The notes: a model not told the origin generated them from the letters alone. Shown: positions 1 through 10,065, numbered from the stretch's first letter. The stretch is 64,000 nucleotides of DNA from Opitutus terrae PB90-1 (GCF_000019965.1 NC_010571.1:4597001-4661000), one strand, 5' to 3'. A program made the numbers and translations.

Positions 1-109
1 CCTCACCCTTTCTGCCTACGACTGGCGCATGAGTATTTAACCCTAGTTTTTCGTTGAGGTTTACACTCCAGAAAAACCCGTTCCGTGCCGATACGTAACC
101 GCCCAAGTC
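1..109. other. Leader region upstream of the giant surface protein
   Basis: This stretch holds no complete gene. Reading frame 2 stays open from the window edge to a TAA at 38-40 and could be the last dozen codons of a gene entering from the left, but that is too short to judge. Bases 41-109 are the untranslated leader of the next gene. I see no convincing sigma-70 or sigma-54 promoter and no strong Shine-Dalgarno sequence before the ATG at 110. Confidence 0.3.
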
Positions 110-3100
110 ATGAAGGTCCACCGCGAGCCTCTCGTCCATCGCCGCCTTCTCCGCGGCTGGATCGCCGCGTTCGCAGCCTTTTTCCTGGCAGTTCAGGCGC
201 GCGGACAACTGGTCGTCGTCAATGAAACCTTCAAAGATACGACCTTCGCTGCTGGAGCTTCCTGGGTGGTCGGCGGCACCAACTACACGCCGAACCTGAC
301 CGCCGCGAGCGGCGTGGATTCCCCGGGCAACGGCTGGTTGCGACTCACGAGTGCAGGCGGTCAGCAAGCGACGTACGCGTATGACTCGCAGTCGTTCAAC
401 GGCGCGGACGCCACGATCGCCGTAAAGTTCAGCTACGCAGCCTACGGCGGCTCCGGTGCGGACGGCATCACCTTCTTCCTGGCCGACGCGAGCAAGACGT
501 TCTCCGTGGGCGCGTATGGTGGCAGTCTCGGTTACGCCCAGAAGACCCTCGTCGCCGGCGGCGAAGCAGACATTCAGGGCATGAACGGCGGCTACATCGG
601 TCTGGGCATTGACGAGTTTGGCAACTACTCGAATGCCACCGAGGGCCGTATCGGCGGCATCGGTTCCAATCCGGGGAATGTTTCTGTACGCGGCCCTGGC
701 TCCAGCTACAGCGGATACGACTACCTGGGCGGCACGGGCTCGCTGAGCACGCCGATCGCCTTCTCGGGCGCCAGCCGGCCGACGGGCGACAATGCCCGAA
801 TCTTCCAGGTCGTCATCACCGCCACCAACCAGCTGACGGTGTTCATGCAGGCCGGCGAAACTGCGCCGATGGAGGCCCTCTACTCGATCGACCTTTCCGG
901 CTATGCCCGGCCCGAAGACCTGATCCTGGGGTTCACCGGCAGCACGGGCGGTTCGACCAACATCCACGAAATCCAGGGCCTGTCGCTCACGAGCCTGAAG
1001 GCCGATCTTTGGACCAACAGCGGCGGTACGAGCACCTGGGCGAACGGTTCGAACTGGGATGGCACCGACGGCAACATTCCCGAGGTGGGCGCCGACATCC
1101 TGCTCAACAACCGTTACGTGAGCACGCCGCAGACGATCGATGTGGGTGGTACGCGCTCGATCCGCAGCCTCCAGATCGACGCGCCCTTCGCCTACACGCT
1201 CAACAACGGCGCCATCGAATTCAACGACCAAGGCGTGCTCGGGCCGTCGGGGATCTTCGTTTCCAAGGGCAACGGCTCCGCCAATCACACCGTGAATTCC
1301 GCGCTGGTGGCGCGGAACGCCATCACGATCACCAACAGCAGCACGGGCACGCTGCAGTTGAACGGCACGCTCGCCACCGACGGCAACGCGGTCACGCTCA
1401 GCGGCACGGGCAACACCGCGCTCGCGGGCGTGGTTTCCGGCGGCGGCAGCATCACAAAACTCGGCGCCGGCAACGCAACACTATCAGGCAACAACACCTA
1501 CTCCGGTGGCACGACGTTGCAGGCCGGCACGCTCACCGCCGGGCACAACAATGCCTTCGGCACCGGCGATATCACGATCAAGGGCGGCACGCTCGCCTCC
1601 AGCGCCGGGAACGTCGTCGCCAACGCCGTCGTCCTCAAGGGCAATGCCGGGGTGAGCAACATCACGACCAGCGGCACGCTCACTCAGACCGGAGGCAACT
1701 ACACGCTGTCGATGGCCAACGCCACGCAGTCCGGTGTTGTGAACCTGTCGAACAACACGACCTCGCGCAGCCTGACCGTCGCCGTCGGCAGCGGCACTTC
1801 GACGATCTCGGGCGTGATTCAGGACGGCGGTGGCAGCACGGCCGGCAATCTCACCAAGACGGGCTCAGGCACGTTGGTGCTCGGCGGGGCCAACACCTAC
1901 ACTGGCACGACCTCGATCGACGCCGGCACCCTGCAACTCGGCGCGAATGACCGGCTGGCGGATACGAGCAGCGTGAGCATCGCCGCGTCCGGCACACTCA
2001 ACCTCAACGGCTATTCCGACAAGGTGGGCTCGCTCACCGCGATCGGCGGCGCGACGCTGAACTTCGGCAGCCCCACGGGCGCGAACACCTTTGTCTTCGG
2101 CAACTACACCGCCCCCGCGAGCGGCGTGCTCGTGGTCAACAACTGGCAGCAGGGCGTCGACACGCTGGCCACCTCGGTCGGCGGACAGAACGTGAGCAGC
2201 GTCTACTTCTCCGGATTCGGCGTAGCCCAAGTCGCCGGCGCGCGGTCCGACAACATGTATGGCACCGGCGCGAACGGCGCCTATCTGCTGACGCCGGCGG
2301 CGGCCAGCTACAAGGAATGGGACGGCAGCTCCAGCACTGCCTGGACCAACAACAACAATTGGACCTCGGCCGGCGCTCCCAACTCGACCCAGGTCGCCCT
2401 GTTCGACGCGTTGGGCGTGGGCCGCACCACGGCGTCCCTGGCCAACAACAGCACCACGATCGCCGGCATCAAATTCGGGAGCGGAGCGAGCGTCAGCTAC
2501 ACGCTCACCAGCAATGCCAACCGCACCCTCACGCTGTCGGGCGCGGTGCCTTACATCCAACAGCAGAGTTCGAAGAACCAGACGATCTCCGTCGGCACCC
2601 TCGCGCTCGGCGCCAACAGCGTCGCCGACATCACCGGCGCGGGTAATCTGGCCATCACCTCGGTCATTTCCGGCACCAACCGTGCGCTCATCAAGGACGG
2701 CAATGGCGCCGGCAAGTTGATCCTCTCCGGCAACAACACGTTTTCCGGCGGCCTCTACGTGAACAACGGCGTGGCCCAGGCCAACAGCAATACCGCGCTC
2801 GGCACGGGCACCGCGACCGTTTCACCGGGCGCCACCCTCGAAGTCTCCGGCAGCCGCACGATCGCCAACGCCCTCTCCCTGAGCGGCGCCGGCGTCGGCG
2901 GCAATGGCGCGCTCCGCAGCGTCGCGGGCGCCAACACCTTCTCCGGCACGATCACCGAGACCGGCGACACCACCATCGTCGCGGACACCGGCACGACGCT
3001 CAGCCTGACCGGGAATATCACCGGCACGGCAGTCGACACGACGTTCGGCGGCGCCGGCAGCTTCACCGTCAACCGGATTACCACCGACACGGGCGGCGTA

Positions 3101-6100
3101 ACGCTCGCGGGCACCGGCACGCTGACAATGGCCGGCACGACCAACGCGAACACCTATACCGGCGCCACCACGGTCAATTCCGGCACCCTGGTCCTTTCGA
3201 AGACGGCCGGCACGACCGCAGTCGCCGGGAATCTGATCATCGGCGACGGAGCCGGCGCCGGTTCCAGCGCCGTCGTCCGGCTCGGCGCGGCCAACCAGAT
3301 TGCGGATACGTCGGCGGTGGTCCTCGGCAGCGATGGTTTGCTCAACCTCAATGGCTCGTCTGAAACGATCGCCTCGCTTGCCGGCTCCGGCGTGATCGAC
3401 AACGCGAGTACGACGGCCACGACCCTCACGTTCGGTGACACGGGCAGCACCACGTTCAGCGGATTGATTCAAGACTCCGGCACCGGCAATCTCTCCCTGG
3501 TCAAACAGGGTTCCGGCAAGATCACGCTCACCGGTGCCAACACCTACGCCGGCACCACGTCGCTCGCCAGCGGCATTATCGCGATCCAGCACAACACCGC
3601 CCTCGGCTCGGGCGCGGCGACCATCAGCAGCGGCGCCAACCTCGAGGTGGCGGGCGGGCTCACCGTGACGAATGCGATCGCGCTGAACGGGCCGGGCACG
3701 CTGGCCAATGACGGCGCGATTCAAAGCACCGCCGGCAACAACACGCTGTCAGGCAATCTTACACTGCAGAGCGCCAGTCGGCTCGTGGCCGACGCGAGCA
3801 GCTCGCTCACCCTCACTGGCGCAGCGCTCACCAGCACCGCCGGGAGCGCGCAAAACCTCAGCTTCGGCGGCGCCGGCGACATCACCGTCAACAAGGTCAT
3901 CGGCAGCGCCACGGCGGCGAACAACGTCGGCACGCTCACCAAGGATGGCGACGGCACGCTGGTGCTCACCGCCGCGAATCTCTTCAGCGGCGCCACGACG
4001 ATCAACGCCGGCACGCTCGAGCTTCGCAGCAATGCCGGCCTCGGCGCCACCGCGACCGGCACGGCCGTGGCAAACGGCGCCACCTTGGCGCTCGCGAACA
4101 ATATTACGTCCGCCGAGTCGCAGATCGCCATCAGCGGCGCCGGTGTCGGCGGCGCGGGTGCCCTGCGCAATCTCAGCGGCACCAACACGCTTTCCGGCGC
4201 CATCGCCCTGAACGCCGCCGCGACCATCGGAGTGGACGCAGGCTCGCTCACCGCTTCCGGCGTCGTGTCCGGCGCCAACAGTTTGACGAAGGTCGGCGCG
4301 GGCTCGCTCACCCTCTCGGGCACCGCCGCCAACACCTTCAGCGGTGGCGTCACGGTCAACGAAGGCACGCTCGCCCTCGCCAAGACGGCCAACGTCAGCG
4401 CCGTCGGCTCCGGCAACGTAACGATCGGCGATGCCACCGGCGCCGCCAACTCGGCCGTCGTGCAACTGACGAACGCCAATCAAATCGGCGCCACTGCCAA
4501 CGTCACCATCAACTCCGACGGGCAGCTGAACCTCAACAGCAAGAACGAGACGATCGGTTCTCTCGCCGGTTCCGGCAGCGTGACGCTCGGCAGCACGGCC
4601 AACCTCCTGACCGTCGGCAACACGACGAGCACGGTCTTCACCGGCTCGGTCACCACCACCGGCACGGGCGCGGTGACCAAGACCGGCACCGGCACCCTGC
4701 AGATCGGCGGCATCAGCGGCTCCAACTCTTTCGCCGCTGCCACGCTCAATCTGAACCAGGGCACGGTGCAGCTCGGCGCCAGCAACATCCTCGGCACCGC
4801 GCTCAATTTCAACGGCGGCACCTTCTCGGTCAATGGCTTCGACGAGACGGTCAGCAGCGCCACGCTCACCAGCAGCTCGATCCTCGACTTCAACAGCCTC
4901 GCGGGCGTGTTCGATCTGAGCAGCGGCATCTACATCGGCGGCACGCTCACGATCAACGGCTGGGCTGGCAGCATCAGCGGCGGCGGCGCCAGCCAGCTGC
5001 TGCTCGGCGGCACGATCACGGGGGCGCTGCTGGGGAACATCAACTTCACCGGCTATGGCTCCGGCGCGCAGATTGTGAACGGCGAAATCGTGCCGATCAC
5101 CGGCACGGTCTACACGTGGAAGGCCGCCGGCGGCGGCAACTGGGTGGCCGATGCCAACTGGAATCCCGATCCTCCCCTCACCGGCGTGGGCCCGACGGGA
5201 GCCGGCGTCTCCGTGGTCTTCGGCAACGCCCTCACCGCCGACAGCACGGTCGCGCTCACCGCCGGCAAGACGGTCGGCTACATGACGTTCAACGACGACA
5301 ACCGCTATACGATCAGCGGCAGCACCGTGACGATGGATGTCAACTCCGGCTCGGCGCAGATCAACGTCAGCAACAGCGGCGGCGGCACCATCGCCTCGAC
5401 GCTGGCGTTGTCCGATGCCCTGCAGATCGCGCAGAACTCTTCCAGCCAGTTCATCATCTCGGGCAACATCACCGGCACCGCGCGCAACCTCACGGTCGGC
5501 GGCTCGGGCGACACGCTCATCAGCGGGAACATCGCCACGACGACCGGCACGCTGACCAAGAACAACGCCGGCACGCTCACGTTGTCCGGCACCAACACGT
5601 TCACCGGCGCGACCACCGTCAACGCCGGCGTGCTCGCCATCAGCAGCGAGACCAATCTCGGCAACAACCCCGCCGCACTCAGCGCGGCTCAGCTCACGCT
5701 CAACGGCGGCACGCTGCGCACGATCACCAACGCCGTCACGCTCGACGATGCCAACCGCGGTGTGACGATCGGCGCCAGCGGCGGCACGTTCGACACGGTG
5801 AGCAACCTGACGATCGGCGGCACGGGAGCCGCGACGAATGTGCTCGCGATCAACGGCACCCTTACGAAGACCGGCAGTGGGACGCTCACCTTCGCCGGCA
5901 CGGGCGCGAACACCGGCAACGGCGCCGTCAACGTCGACGCCGGCACGCTCGCGATCACCAAGAGCGCCAACGTCTCCGCGCTCGGCGACACCGCCGCCGT
6001 CACGATCGGCTCGGGCGCCACGCTCCAGTTCAACGGCACGAGCACCTACACCGCGGAAACGATCGGCAGCCTGGCCGGCGGCGGCACGGTCACCAACGCC

Positions 6101-8038
6101 AGCGCCGGCGCATTCGCGCTCACCGCCGGCGGCGCCGGTACTTCCACCACGTTCTCCGGTGCGCTGCAGAACACCGGCGGCGCGCTCTCGCTCACCAAGA
6201 CCGGCGCCGGCACGCTCACGCTCACCGACACCGCCGGCGCCAGCAACTTCACGGGCGCCACCACGGTGAACGCAGGCGCGCTCAATATCCGCGCCGGCAC
6301 CGCGCTCGGTTCCACCACCGGCGGCACCACGGTCGCTTCCGGTGCCGCGCTCGAATTGCAGGGCGGGATCAGTGTGGGCACGGAGGCGTTGAGCCTCACC
6401 GGCACCGGCGTCGGCGCCAACGGCGCGCTGCGCAATATCAGCGGCAACAATTCTTTCGCCGGCGCAATCACCCTCGGCGGCGCCACCGAAATCCAAAGCG
6501 ACAGCGGCACGCTGACGTTGTCGGGCGGGATCGGCGGCGCGCAGAATCTGACGCTCGCCGGCGTGGGCAACACCACGGTGTCCGGCGCAATCACCACGGG
6601 AGCCGGCACGCTAACGAAAGCCGATTCCGGCTACGCGGTGCTCTCGGGCGTGAACACGTTCACGGGCGCGACGAGCATAACCGGCGGCACGCTCGAAATC
6701 CGCAGCAACGCCGCGCTGGGCACGACCGCCGGCGCCACCACCGTCTCCGCGGGCGGCACGCTCGCGCTCTCGTCCGGCATCAGCACCGCCGAGGGCCTGA
6801 CGATCAACGGCGTGGGCTCCAGTTCCGCGGGCGCGCTCCGCAGCCTCAGTGGCAACAACACCGTGAGCGGCACCGTCGCGCTCGGCAGTTCCAGCCTCGT
6901 CGGCGTGGATGCGGATACGCTCACTGTTTCGGGCGTGGTCTCCGGCGGTGGCTCCTTGACCAAGGTCGGCGCCGGCACGCTGGCACTCAACGCCACCAAC
7001 ACCTACACGGGCGGCACCGCCATCAACGCTGGCATCGTGCAGATCGCCGCCGACCGCGGACTCGGCGCGCTGCCCGGCACGGCCACGCCGGGCAACGTGA
7101 CGCTCAACGGCGGCACGCTCGCCACGACGTTTACCGGTGCGCTCACCACCAACCGCGGCGTCGCACTCGGCGCCGCCGGCGGTACGATCAGCCCCTCGGC
7201 CGGCACCACGCTCACCTACGGCGGCATCGTTGCCGGCACCGGCGCGCTCACCAAGAGCGGCGACGGCACGCTCACGCTCACCGGCGCCAACACTTACAGT
7301 GGCGGCACCGCGCTCACCGGCGGCACCCTCAGCATCAACAGCGACGCGCGGCTCGGCGCGGTGCCCGGGACCCCGAACGCCAATCACCTGACGTTCGCCG
7401 GCGGCACGCTCGCCACCACCGCCTCGATGACGCTCAATCCGAACCGCGGCGTCCAAGTCAGCGGCGCCGGCGGCAAGATCAGCGTGGCCAACGGCACGAC
7501 CTTGAGCTTCGGCGGCACGATCACGGGACCGGGTGAACTCGAGCTCGCGCTCGGCGGCTCCGGCGTGTTCGCCCTCACCAACGATATCAACTGGACCGGC
7601 GGCACACTCGCCCTCGGCGGCGGCACGTTCCGGCTGGCCGGTTACGATCTGTCAGTCGGCACGCTGCGCATCACCGGTGACACCATCCTCGATTTCGGCA
7701 GCGGCCTCGCCTCCATCCTCACGACGGCGAACGTCATCATCCAGGAAGGTGCCACGCTCACGATCACCAACTGGGTCAACGGCACCGACCAGTTCATTGC
7801 CACGAATTCGCTCGCAAGCAGCAACGGCACGCAGGCGCAGCGCGGCGCCACCGGCGTGGCGCCGCAAAACCAGATCGTCTTCACCGGCTTCGGCGGCAAT
7901 TCCAGCCGCTGGTCGAGCTATGACAACCAGATCACCCCGGTGCCCGAGCCGTCCACCTACGGCCTGATCCTGCTCGGCGGCTGCCTCGGGCTGTTCGCCT
8001 GGCGCCGGTGGAAGAAGCAGCCGGCTGCTCGCGCGTAA
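110..8038 (+). CDS. Giant secreted lectin-like / autotransporter-associated beta-strand repeat protein with PEP-CTERM anchor
   Basis: A 2642-residue exported protein, probably sorted to the cell surface. Residues 1-33 form a signal peptide (Arg-rich start, hydrophobic core, cleavage near ARGQ). Residues about 35-300 look like a bacterial L-type-lectin-like jelly roll (motifs GADGITFFLAD and GLGIDEFGNY), which suggests glycan binding. The bulk, about 300-2590, is made of Gly/Thr/Asn-rich beta-strand repeats of the PATR type (TIGR02601); I count about 14 copies of the hallmark LxGxNTYxGxTxxxxGTL. The C-terminus has the PEP-CTERM tripartite signal: VPEPSTYG, a hydrophobic helix, then RRWKK. Known PEP-CTERM proteins are processed by exosortase and are often linked to exopolysaccharide. 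No autotransporter barrel is present, so despite the repeat name it is not a classical type V protein. ATG 110 is the only start giving the signal peptide. The ligand is unknown. Confidence 0.9.
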   Translation: MKVHREPLVHRRLLRGWIAAFAAFFLAVQARGQLVVVNETFKDTTFAAGASWVVGGTNYTPNLTAASGVDSPGNGWLRLTSAGGQQATYAYDSQSFNGADATIAVKFSYAAYGGSGADGITFFLADASKTFSVGAYGGSLGYAQKTLVAGGEADIQGMNGGYIGLGIDEFGNYSNATEGRIGGIGSNPGNVSVRGPGSSYSGYDYLGGTGSLSTPIAFSGASRPTGDNARIFQVVITATNQLTVFMQAGETAPMEALYSIDLSGYARPEDLILGFTGSTGGSTNIHEIQGLSLTSLKADLWTNSGGTSTWANGSNWDGTDGNIPEVGADILLNNRYVSTPQTIDVGGTRSIRSLQIDAPFAYTLNNGAIEFNDQGVLGPSGIFVSKGNGSANHTVNSALVARNAITITNSSTGTLQLNGTLATDGNAVTLSGTGNTALAGVVSGGGSITKLGAGNATLSGNNTYSGGTTLQAGTLTAGHNNAFGTGDITIKGGTLASSAGNVVANAVVLKGNAGVSNITTSGTLTQTGGNYTLSMANATQSGVVNLSNNTTSRSLTVAVGSGTSTISGVIQDGGGSTAGNLTKTGSGTLVLGGANTYTGTTSIDAGTLQLGANDRLADTSSVSIAASGTLNLNGYSDKVGSLTAIGGATLNFGSPTGANTFVFGNYTAPASGVLVVNNWQQGVDTLATSVGGQNVSSVYFSGFGVAQVAGARSDNMYGTGANGAYLLTPAAASYKEWDGSSSTAWTNNNNWTSAGAPNSTQVALFDALGVGRTTASLANNSTTIAGIKFGSGASVSYTLTSNANRTLTLSGAVPYIQQQSSKNQTISVGTLALGANSVADITGAGNLAITSVISGTNRALIKDGNGAGKLILSGNNTFSGGLYVNNGVAQANSNTALGTGTATVSPGATLEVSGSRTIANALSLSGAGVGGNGALRSVAGANTFSGTITETGDTTIVADTGTTLSLTGNITGTAVDTTFGGAGSFTVNRITTDTGGVTLAGTGTLTMAGTTNANTYTGATTVNSGTLVLSKTAGTTAVAGNLIIGDGAGAGSSAVVRLGAANQIADTSAVVLGSDGLLNLNGSSETIASLAGSGVIDNASTTATTLTFGDTGSTTFSGLIQDSGTGNLSLVKQGSGKITLTGANTYAGTTSLASGIIAIQHNTALGSGAATISSGANLEVAGGLTVTNAIALNGPGTLANDGAIQSTAGNNTLSGNLTLQSASRLVADASSSLTLTGAALTSTAGSAQNLSFGGAGDITVNKVIGSATAANNVGTLTKDGDGTLVLTAANLFSGATTINAGTLELRSNAGLGATATGTAVANGATLALANNITSAESQIAISGAGVGGAGALRNLSGTNTLSGAIALNAAATIGVDAGSLTASGVVSGANSLTKVGAGSLTLSGTAANTFSGGVTVNEGTLALAKTANVSAVGSGNVTIGDATGAANSAVVQLTNANQIGATANVTINSDGQLNLNSKNETIGSLAGSGSVTLGSTANLLTVGNTTSTVFTGSVTTTGTGAVTKTGTGTLQIGGISGSNSFAAATLNLNQGTVQLGASNILGTALNFNGGTFSVNGFDETVSSATLTSSSILDFNSLAGVFDLSSGIYIGGTLTINGWAGSISGGGASQLLLGGTITGALLGNINFTGYGSGAQIVNGEIVPITGTVYTWKAAGGGNWVADANWNPDPPLTGVGPTGAGVSVVFGNALTADSTVALTAGKTVGYMTFNDDNRYTISGSTVTMDVNSGSAQINVSNSGGGTIASTLALSDALQIAQNSSSQFIISGNITGTARNLTVGGSGDTLISGNIATTTGTLTKNNAGTLTLSGTNTFTGATTVNAGVLAISSETNLGNNPAALSAAQLTLNGGTLRTITNAVTLDDANRGVTIGASGGTFDTVSNLTIGGTGAATNVLAINGTLTKTGSGTLTFAGTGANTGNGAVNVDAGTLAITKSANVSALGDTAAVTIGSGATLQFNGTSTYTAETIGSLAGGGTVTNASAGAFALTAGGAGTSTTFSGALQNTGGALSLTKTGAGTLTLTDTAGASNFTGATTVNAGALNIRAGTALGSTTGGTTVASGAALELQGGISVGTEALSLTGTGVGANGALRNISGNNSFAGAITLGGATEIQSDSGTLTLSGGIGGAQNLTLAGVGNTTVSGAITTGAGTLTKADSGYAVLSGVNTFTGATSITGGTLEIRSNAALGTTAGATTVSAGGTLALSSGISTAEGLTINGVGSSSAGALRSLSGNNTVSGTVALGSSSLVGVDADTLTVSGVVSGGGSLTKVGAGTLALNATNTYTGGTAINAGIVQIAADRGLGALPGTATPGNVTLNGGTLATTFTGALTTNRGVALGAAGGTISPSAGTTLTYGGIVAGTGALTKSGDGTLTLTGANTYSGGTALTGGTLSINSDARLGAVPGTPNANHLTFAGGTLATTASMTLNPNRGVQVSGAGGKISVANGTTLSFGGTITGPGELELALGGSGVFALTNDINWTGGTLALGGGTFRLAGYDLSVGTLRITGDTILDFGSGLASILTTANVIIQEGATLTITNWVNGTDQFIATNSLASSNGTQAQRGATGVAPQNQIVFTGFGGNSSRWSSYDNQITPVPEPSTYGLILLGGCLGLFAWRRWKKQPAARA

Positions 8039-8081
8039 GCGACGTTTCGGCGGCGCGCGCGCCCAACCCCGGTTTCAGATT

Positions 8082-8098
8082 GCGGGCAAGATGCCCGC
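8082..8098. repeat. Class A palindrome (GCGGGCAAGATGCCCGC)
   Basis: A 6-base-arm palindrome around AAGAT lies between the surface-protein gene and parA. The same core recurs at 11897 and 34270. It belongs to the most common palindrome family of the window. It has no U-run, so it is not an obvious intrinsic terminator. Confidence 0.75.
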
Positions 8099-8116
8099 CC
8101 TCCCACAGTGTGGCGC

Positions 8117-8947
8117 ATGGCCACCACTGTCTTCACCATTGCGAATCAGAAGGGCGGAGTCGGCAAAACCACGACCGCGGTCAACCTTGCCGCCGCGCTT
8201 GCCGAGAAGAAACTGCCCACGCTGCTCGTCGACCTCGATCCGCAAGCCAACGCCACCAGTTCCATTGGGGTCGAGAAGACGGCCGGCAAGAGCCTGTATG
8301 GACCGCTGCACAACGAAGGCACCGCGGCCGAGATGATCACCGGCACCGCCTACGAAAACCTCTCCCTCATTCCCGCCGAGGAGGACCTCGCCGCCGCGGA
8401 GATGGAGCTCGCCCAATCCGAGAATTACCTGCTCCGCTTGCGCGGCGTGCTGGAACCGGTCCGCGCCTCGGACCGCTACCGCGTGATCATCATCGATTGC
8501 CCGCCGGCCCTCGGAATGCTGTCGATGAACAGCCTCGCCGCCGCCAACCACCTCCTCATCGCGTTGCAGTGCGAGTACATGGCGCTCGAGGGACTGGGGC
8601 AGATCCTGCGCAATGTCGACCGGCTGAAGGCCGCGCACATCAACGACAATCTCGATCTCGGCGGCGTCGTCATGACCATGTTCGACATGCGCACCAACCT
8701 CTCGCGCCAGGTGGTCGACGAGGTAAAAAAGCATCTGCCGGACAAAATTTTCAAAACGGTGATCCCCCGCACCGTGCGGCTGAGTGAGGCGCCCAGCTTC
8801 GGGAAGACGATCTTTGCCTATGACAACGCCAACCCCGGCGCCACCGCCTACCGCCAGCTGGCGAAGGAAGTGATCGACCGCTTCAACCTGAAAGCCGCGC
8901 CCGCGCCCGCCGCCGCTTCCGCGGCCACCACCGCGCCGGCCAGCTAA
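8117..8947 (+). CDS. parA: ParA/Soj-family ATPase (orphan)
   Basis: A MinD/ParA-type P-loop ATPase of 276 residues. The deviant Walker A motif KGGVGKTT lies at residues about 12-19, the Walker A' segment LLVDLDPQ around residue 35, and the switch/Walker B region IIIDCPPALG around residue 120. It reads like chromosomal Soj proteins that drive origin segregation with ParB. No parB follows: the next genes are ABC-2 permeases, so either parB lies elsewhere or this paralogue positions other cargo. A GTG at 8108 would add three residues, but the ATG at 8117 begins directly at the conserved MATTVFTIANQKGG start. The last 20 residues are an Ala/Pro-rich tail. Family assignment is firm; cargo is not shown. 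Confidence 0.92.
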   Translation: MATTVFTIANQKGGVGKTTTAVNLAAALAEKKLPTLLVDLDPQANATSSIGVEKTAGKSLYGPLHNEGTAAEMITGTAYENLSLIPAEEDLAAAEMELAQSENYLLRLRGVLEPVRASDRYRVIIIDCPPALGMLSMNSLAAANHLLIALQCEYMALEGLGQILRNVDRLKAAHINDNLDLGGVVMTMFDMRTNLSRQVVDEVKKHLPDKIFKTVIPRTVRLSEAPSFGKTIFAYDNANPGATAYRQLAKEVIDRFNLKAAPAPAAASAATTAPAS

Positions 8948-8977
8948 CCAGGACCCGAACGCTCCCGTTCCTGCTTT

Positions 8978-9014
8978 GGGGACGCGACGCCCTCGCCGCG
9001 TCCAGGGCGACGCG
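8978..9014. repeat. Class B palindrome pair (GCGACGCCCTCG-type)
   Basis: Two facing copies of a GCGACGCCCTCG-like arm lie between parA and the first permease. The same family occurs at 16866, 19267 and 45682. The run 8948-9120 holds no gene that I can support. Confidence 0.65.
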
Positions 9015-9120
9015 AGCATCGCCGCTCCATCCAGCGCCGAGTGACTGCCACGAACGTGGCTTGCGCTCCCTGCACCCCGCTGCTCACTACCCGCTACGCC
9101 TTACTCGCCGCTCCACGCGC

Positions 9121-9933
9121 ATGTTCTCCGCTCTCGCCAAATACCGCCACTCGTTCCTCGTCGGGCTGCAGAGCAATCTGGTGTATCGCTGGAATTTCGC
9201 GATCCGCGGGTTCTTCTCCCTCTTCCATCTCGCGGCCGTGGTCATCCTCTGGACCGCCGCCTACGCCGGTCGCGACACCATCGGTGGCTATACGCTCGGT
9301 CAGACGATCACGTATTTCATCATGCTGATCGTGCTGCAGTTTTTCGTCAGCGCGTTCAACGAGGACTATCAGATCAGCGAGGAAATCCGCAACGGCCTCA
9401 TCAATCAGTTCCTGCTCAAGCCGATCAATTACTACGCCTATCGGTTTTCGATTTTCCTCGCCGCGCGGCTGGTGTCCGGACTGCTCGTGCTCCTGCCGCT
9501 GGCGCTGGCGGCTCCTCTGCTGTACGAGCATCTCAGTTTTCCCGACGGCGCGTGGCGGATCGCACTCGGCCTGCCAGCGGTGCTCGTCGCGGCGCTGGTC
9601 CAATTCAGCATCGCGTTCGCCTTCGGCATGCTGACGTTCTGGTTTCTCGAGATCCAGGGCTTCGTGATCCTCTCCTACGCGGTCGAGACGCTGCTCAGCG
9701 GCCAGGTCTTTCCGCTCGATTTGCTCCCGCCCGGCGTGCTCCGCGTCGCGGAGTTTCTGCCGTTTTACTACCAAATGTATTTCCCGGCGGCGATCCTCAC
9801 CGGGCGCATCGACGATCCGGTGTTTGCCGTGCAGCACCTTGCCATCGGTGTCGGCTGGGTCGTGCTGCTGCTCTCATTCAACCGGCTGCTGTGGGTCCGC
9901 GGACTCCGACGCCACACCGCCGTCGGCGGCTGA
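9121..9933 (+). CDS. ABC-2 type transporter permease, first of a pair
   Basis: An integral membrane protein of 270 residues with about six hydrophobic segments, resembling COG4587 permeases. In known systems it forms a heterodimeric exporter with a COG3694 permease and a NatA/DrrA-like ATPase. Recognisable parts are the N-terminal FLVGLQSNLVYRWNF segment, the central EEIRNGLINQFLLKPINYY amphipathic stretch typical of this family, and the late FPLDLLPPGVLRVAEFLPFYY loop. A longer reading from 9061 is possible, but MFSALAKYRHSF at 9121 is the family-like start. The partner permease follows 132 bases downstream. No ABC ATPase is adjacent, which is unusual; ParA upstream is not an ABC protein. 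Substrate unknown. Confidence 0.85.
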   Translation: MFSALAKYRHSFLVGLQSNLVYRWNFAIRGFFSLFHLAAVVILWTAAYAGRDTIGGYTLGQTITYFIMLIVLQFFVSAFNEDYQISEEIRNGLINQFLLKPINYYAYRFSIFLAARLVSGLLVLLPLALAAPLLYEHLSFPDGAWRIALGLPAVLVAALVQFSIAFAFGMLTFWFLEIQGFVILSYAVETLLSGQVFPLDLLPPGVLRVAEFLPFYYQMYFPAAILTGRIDDPVFAVQHLAIGVGWVVLLLSFNRLLWVRGLRRHTAVGG

Positions 9934-9935
9934 GG

Positions 9936-10065
9936 GAATTTCCGATTTTTGATTTCCGATTTTCGATTCAATCGAGACCGCCACTCGCACCCGTGCGCCG
10001 CTTCCGTCAACGCACGCGTCGAATTCGAAATCAAAAATCCCCGATCGAAAATCGAAAATCATTCC
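9936..10065. repeat. AT-rich inverted repeat between the two permease genes
   Basis: The whole gap is two facing AT-rich arms (9936-9977 and about 10021-10065) made of GATTTTCGATT / AATCGAAAATC words, separated by GC-rich sequence. They can pair into a long imperfect hairpin. The arms contrast sharply with the GC-rich genes on each side. Nothing suggests a gene here. Confidence 0.7.

Noticed and set aside
1-40. Possible end of a gene entering from the left (stop at 38-40)
   Set aside because: Only twelve codons are visible, with no motif; it cannot be told from chance.
3749-6496. A 915-codon open frame on the minus strand within the giant surface-protein gene
   Set aside because: It is Arg/Ala/Gly-rich, has no domain pattern, and lies wholly opposite a repeat-built gene with clear signal peptide and PEP-CTERM. 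Long antisense frames are expected in GC-rich repetitive DNA.
5116-7536. An 806-codon plus-strand frame overlapping the surface-protein gene
   Set aside because: The translation is almost entirely His/Arg/Gln runs, the frame-shifted reading of the Gly/Thr/Asn repeats, and has no start context.
8978-9014. Class B palindrome as intrinsic terminator of parA
   Set aside because: There is no T-run after the stem, and the same element occurs within operons, so terminator function cannot be claimed.
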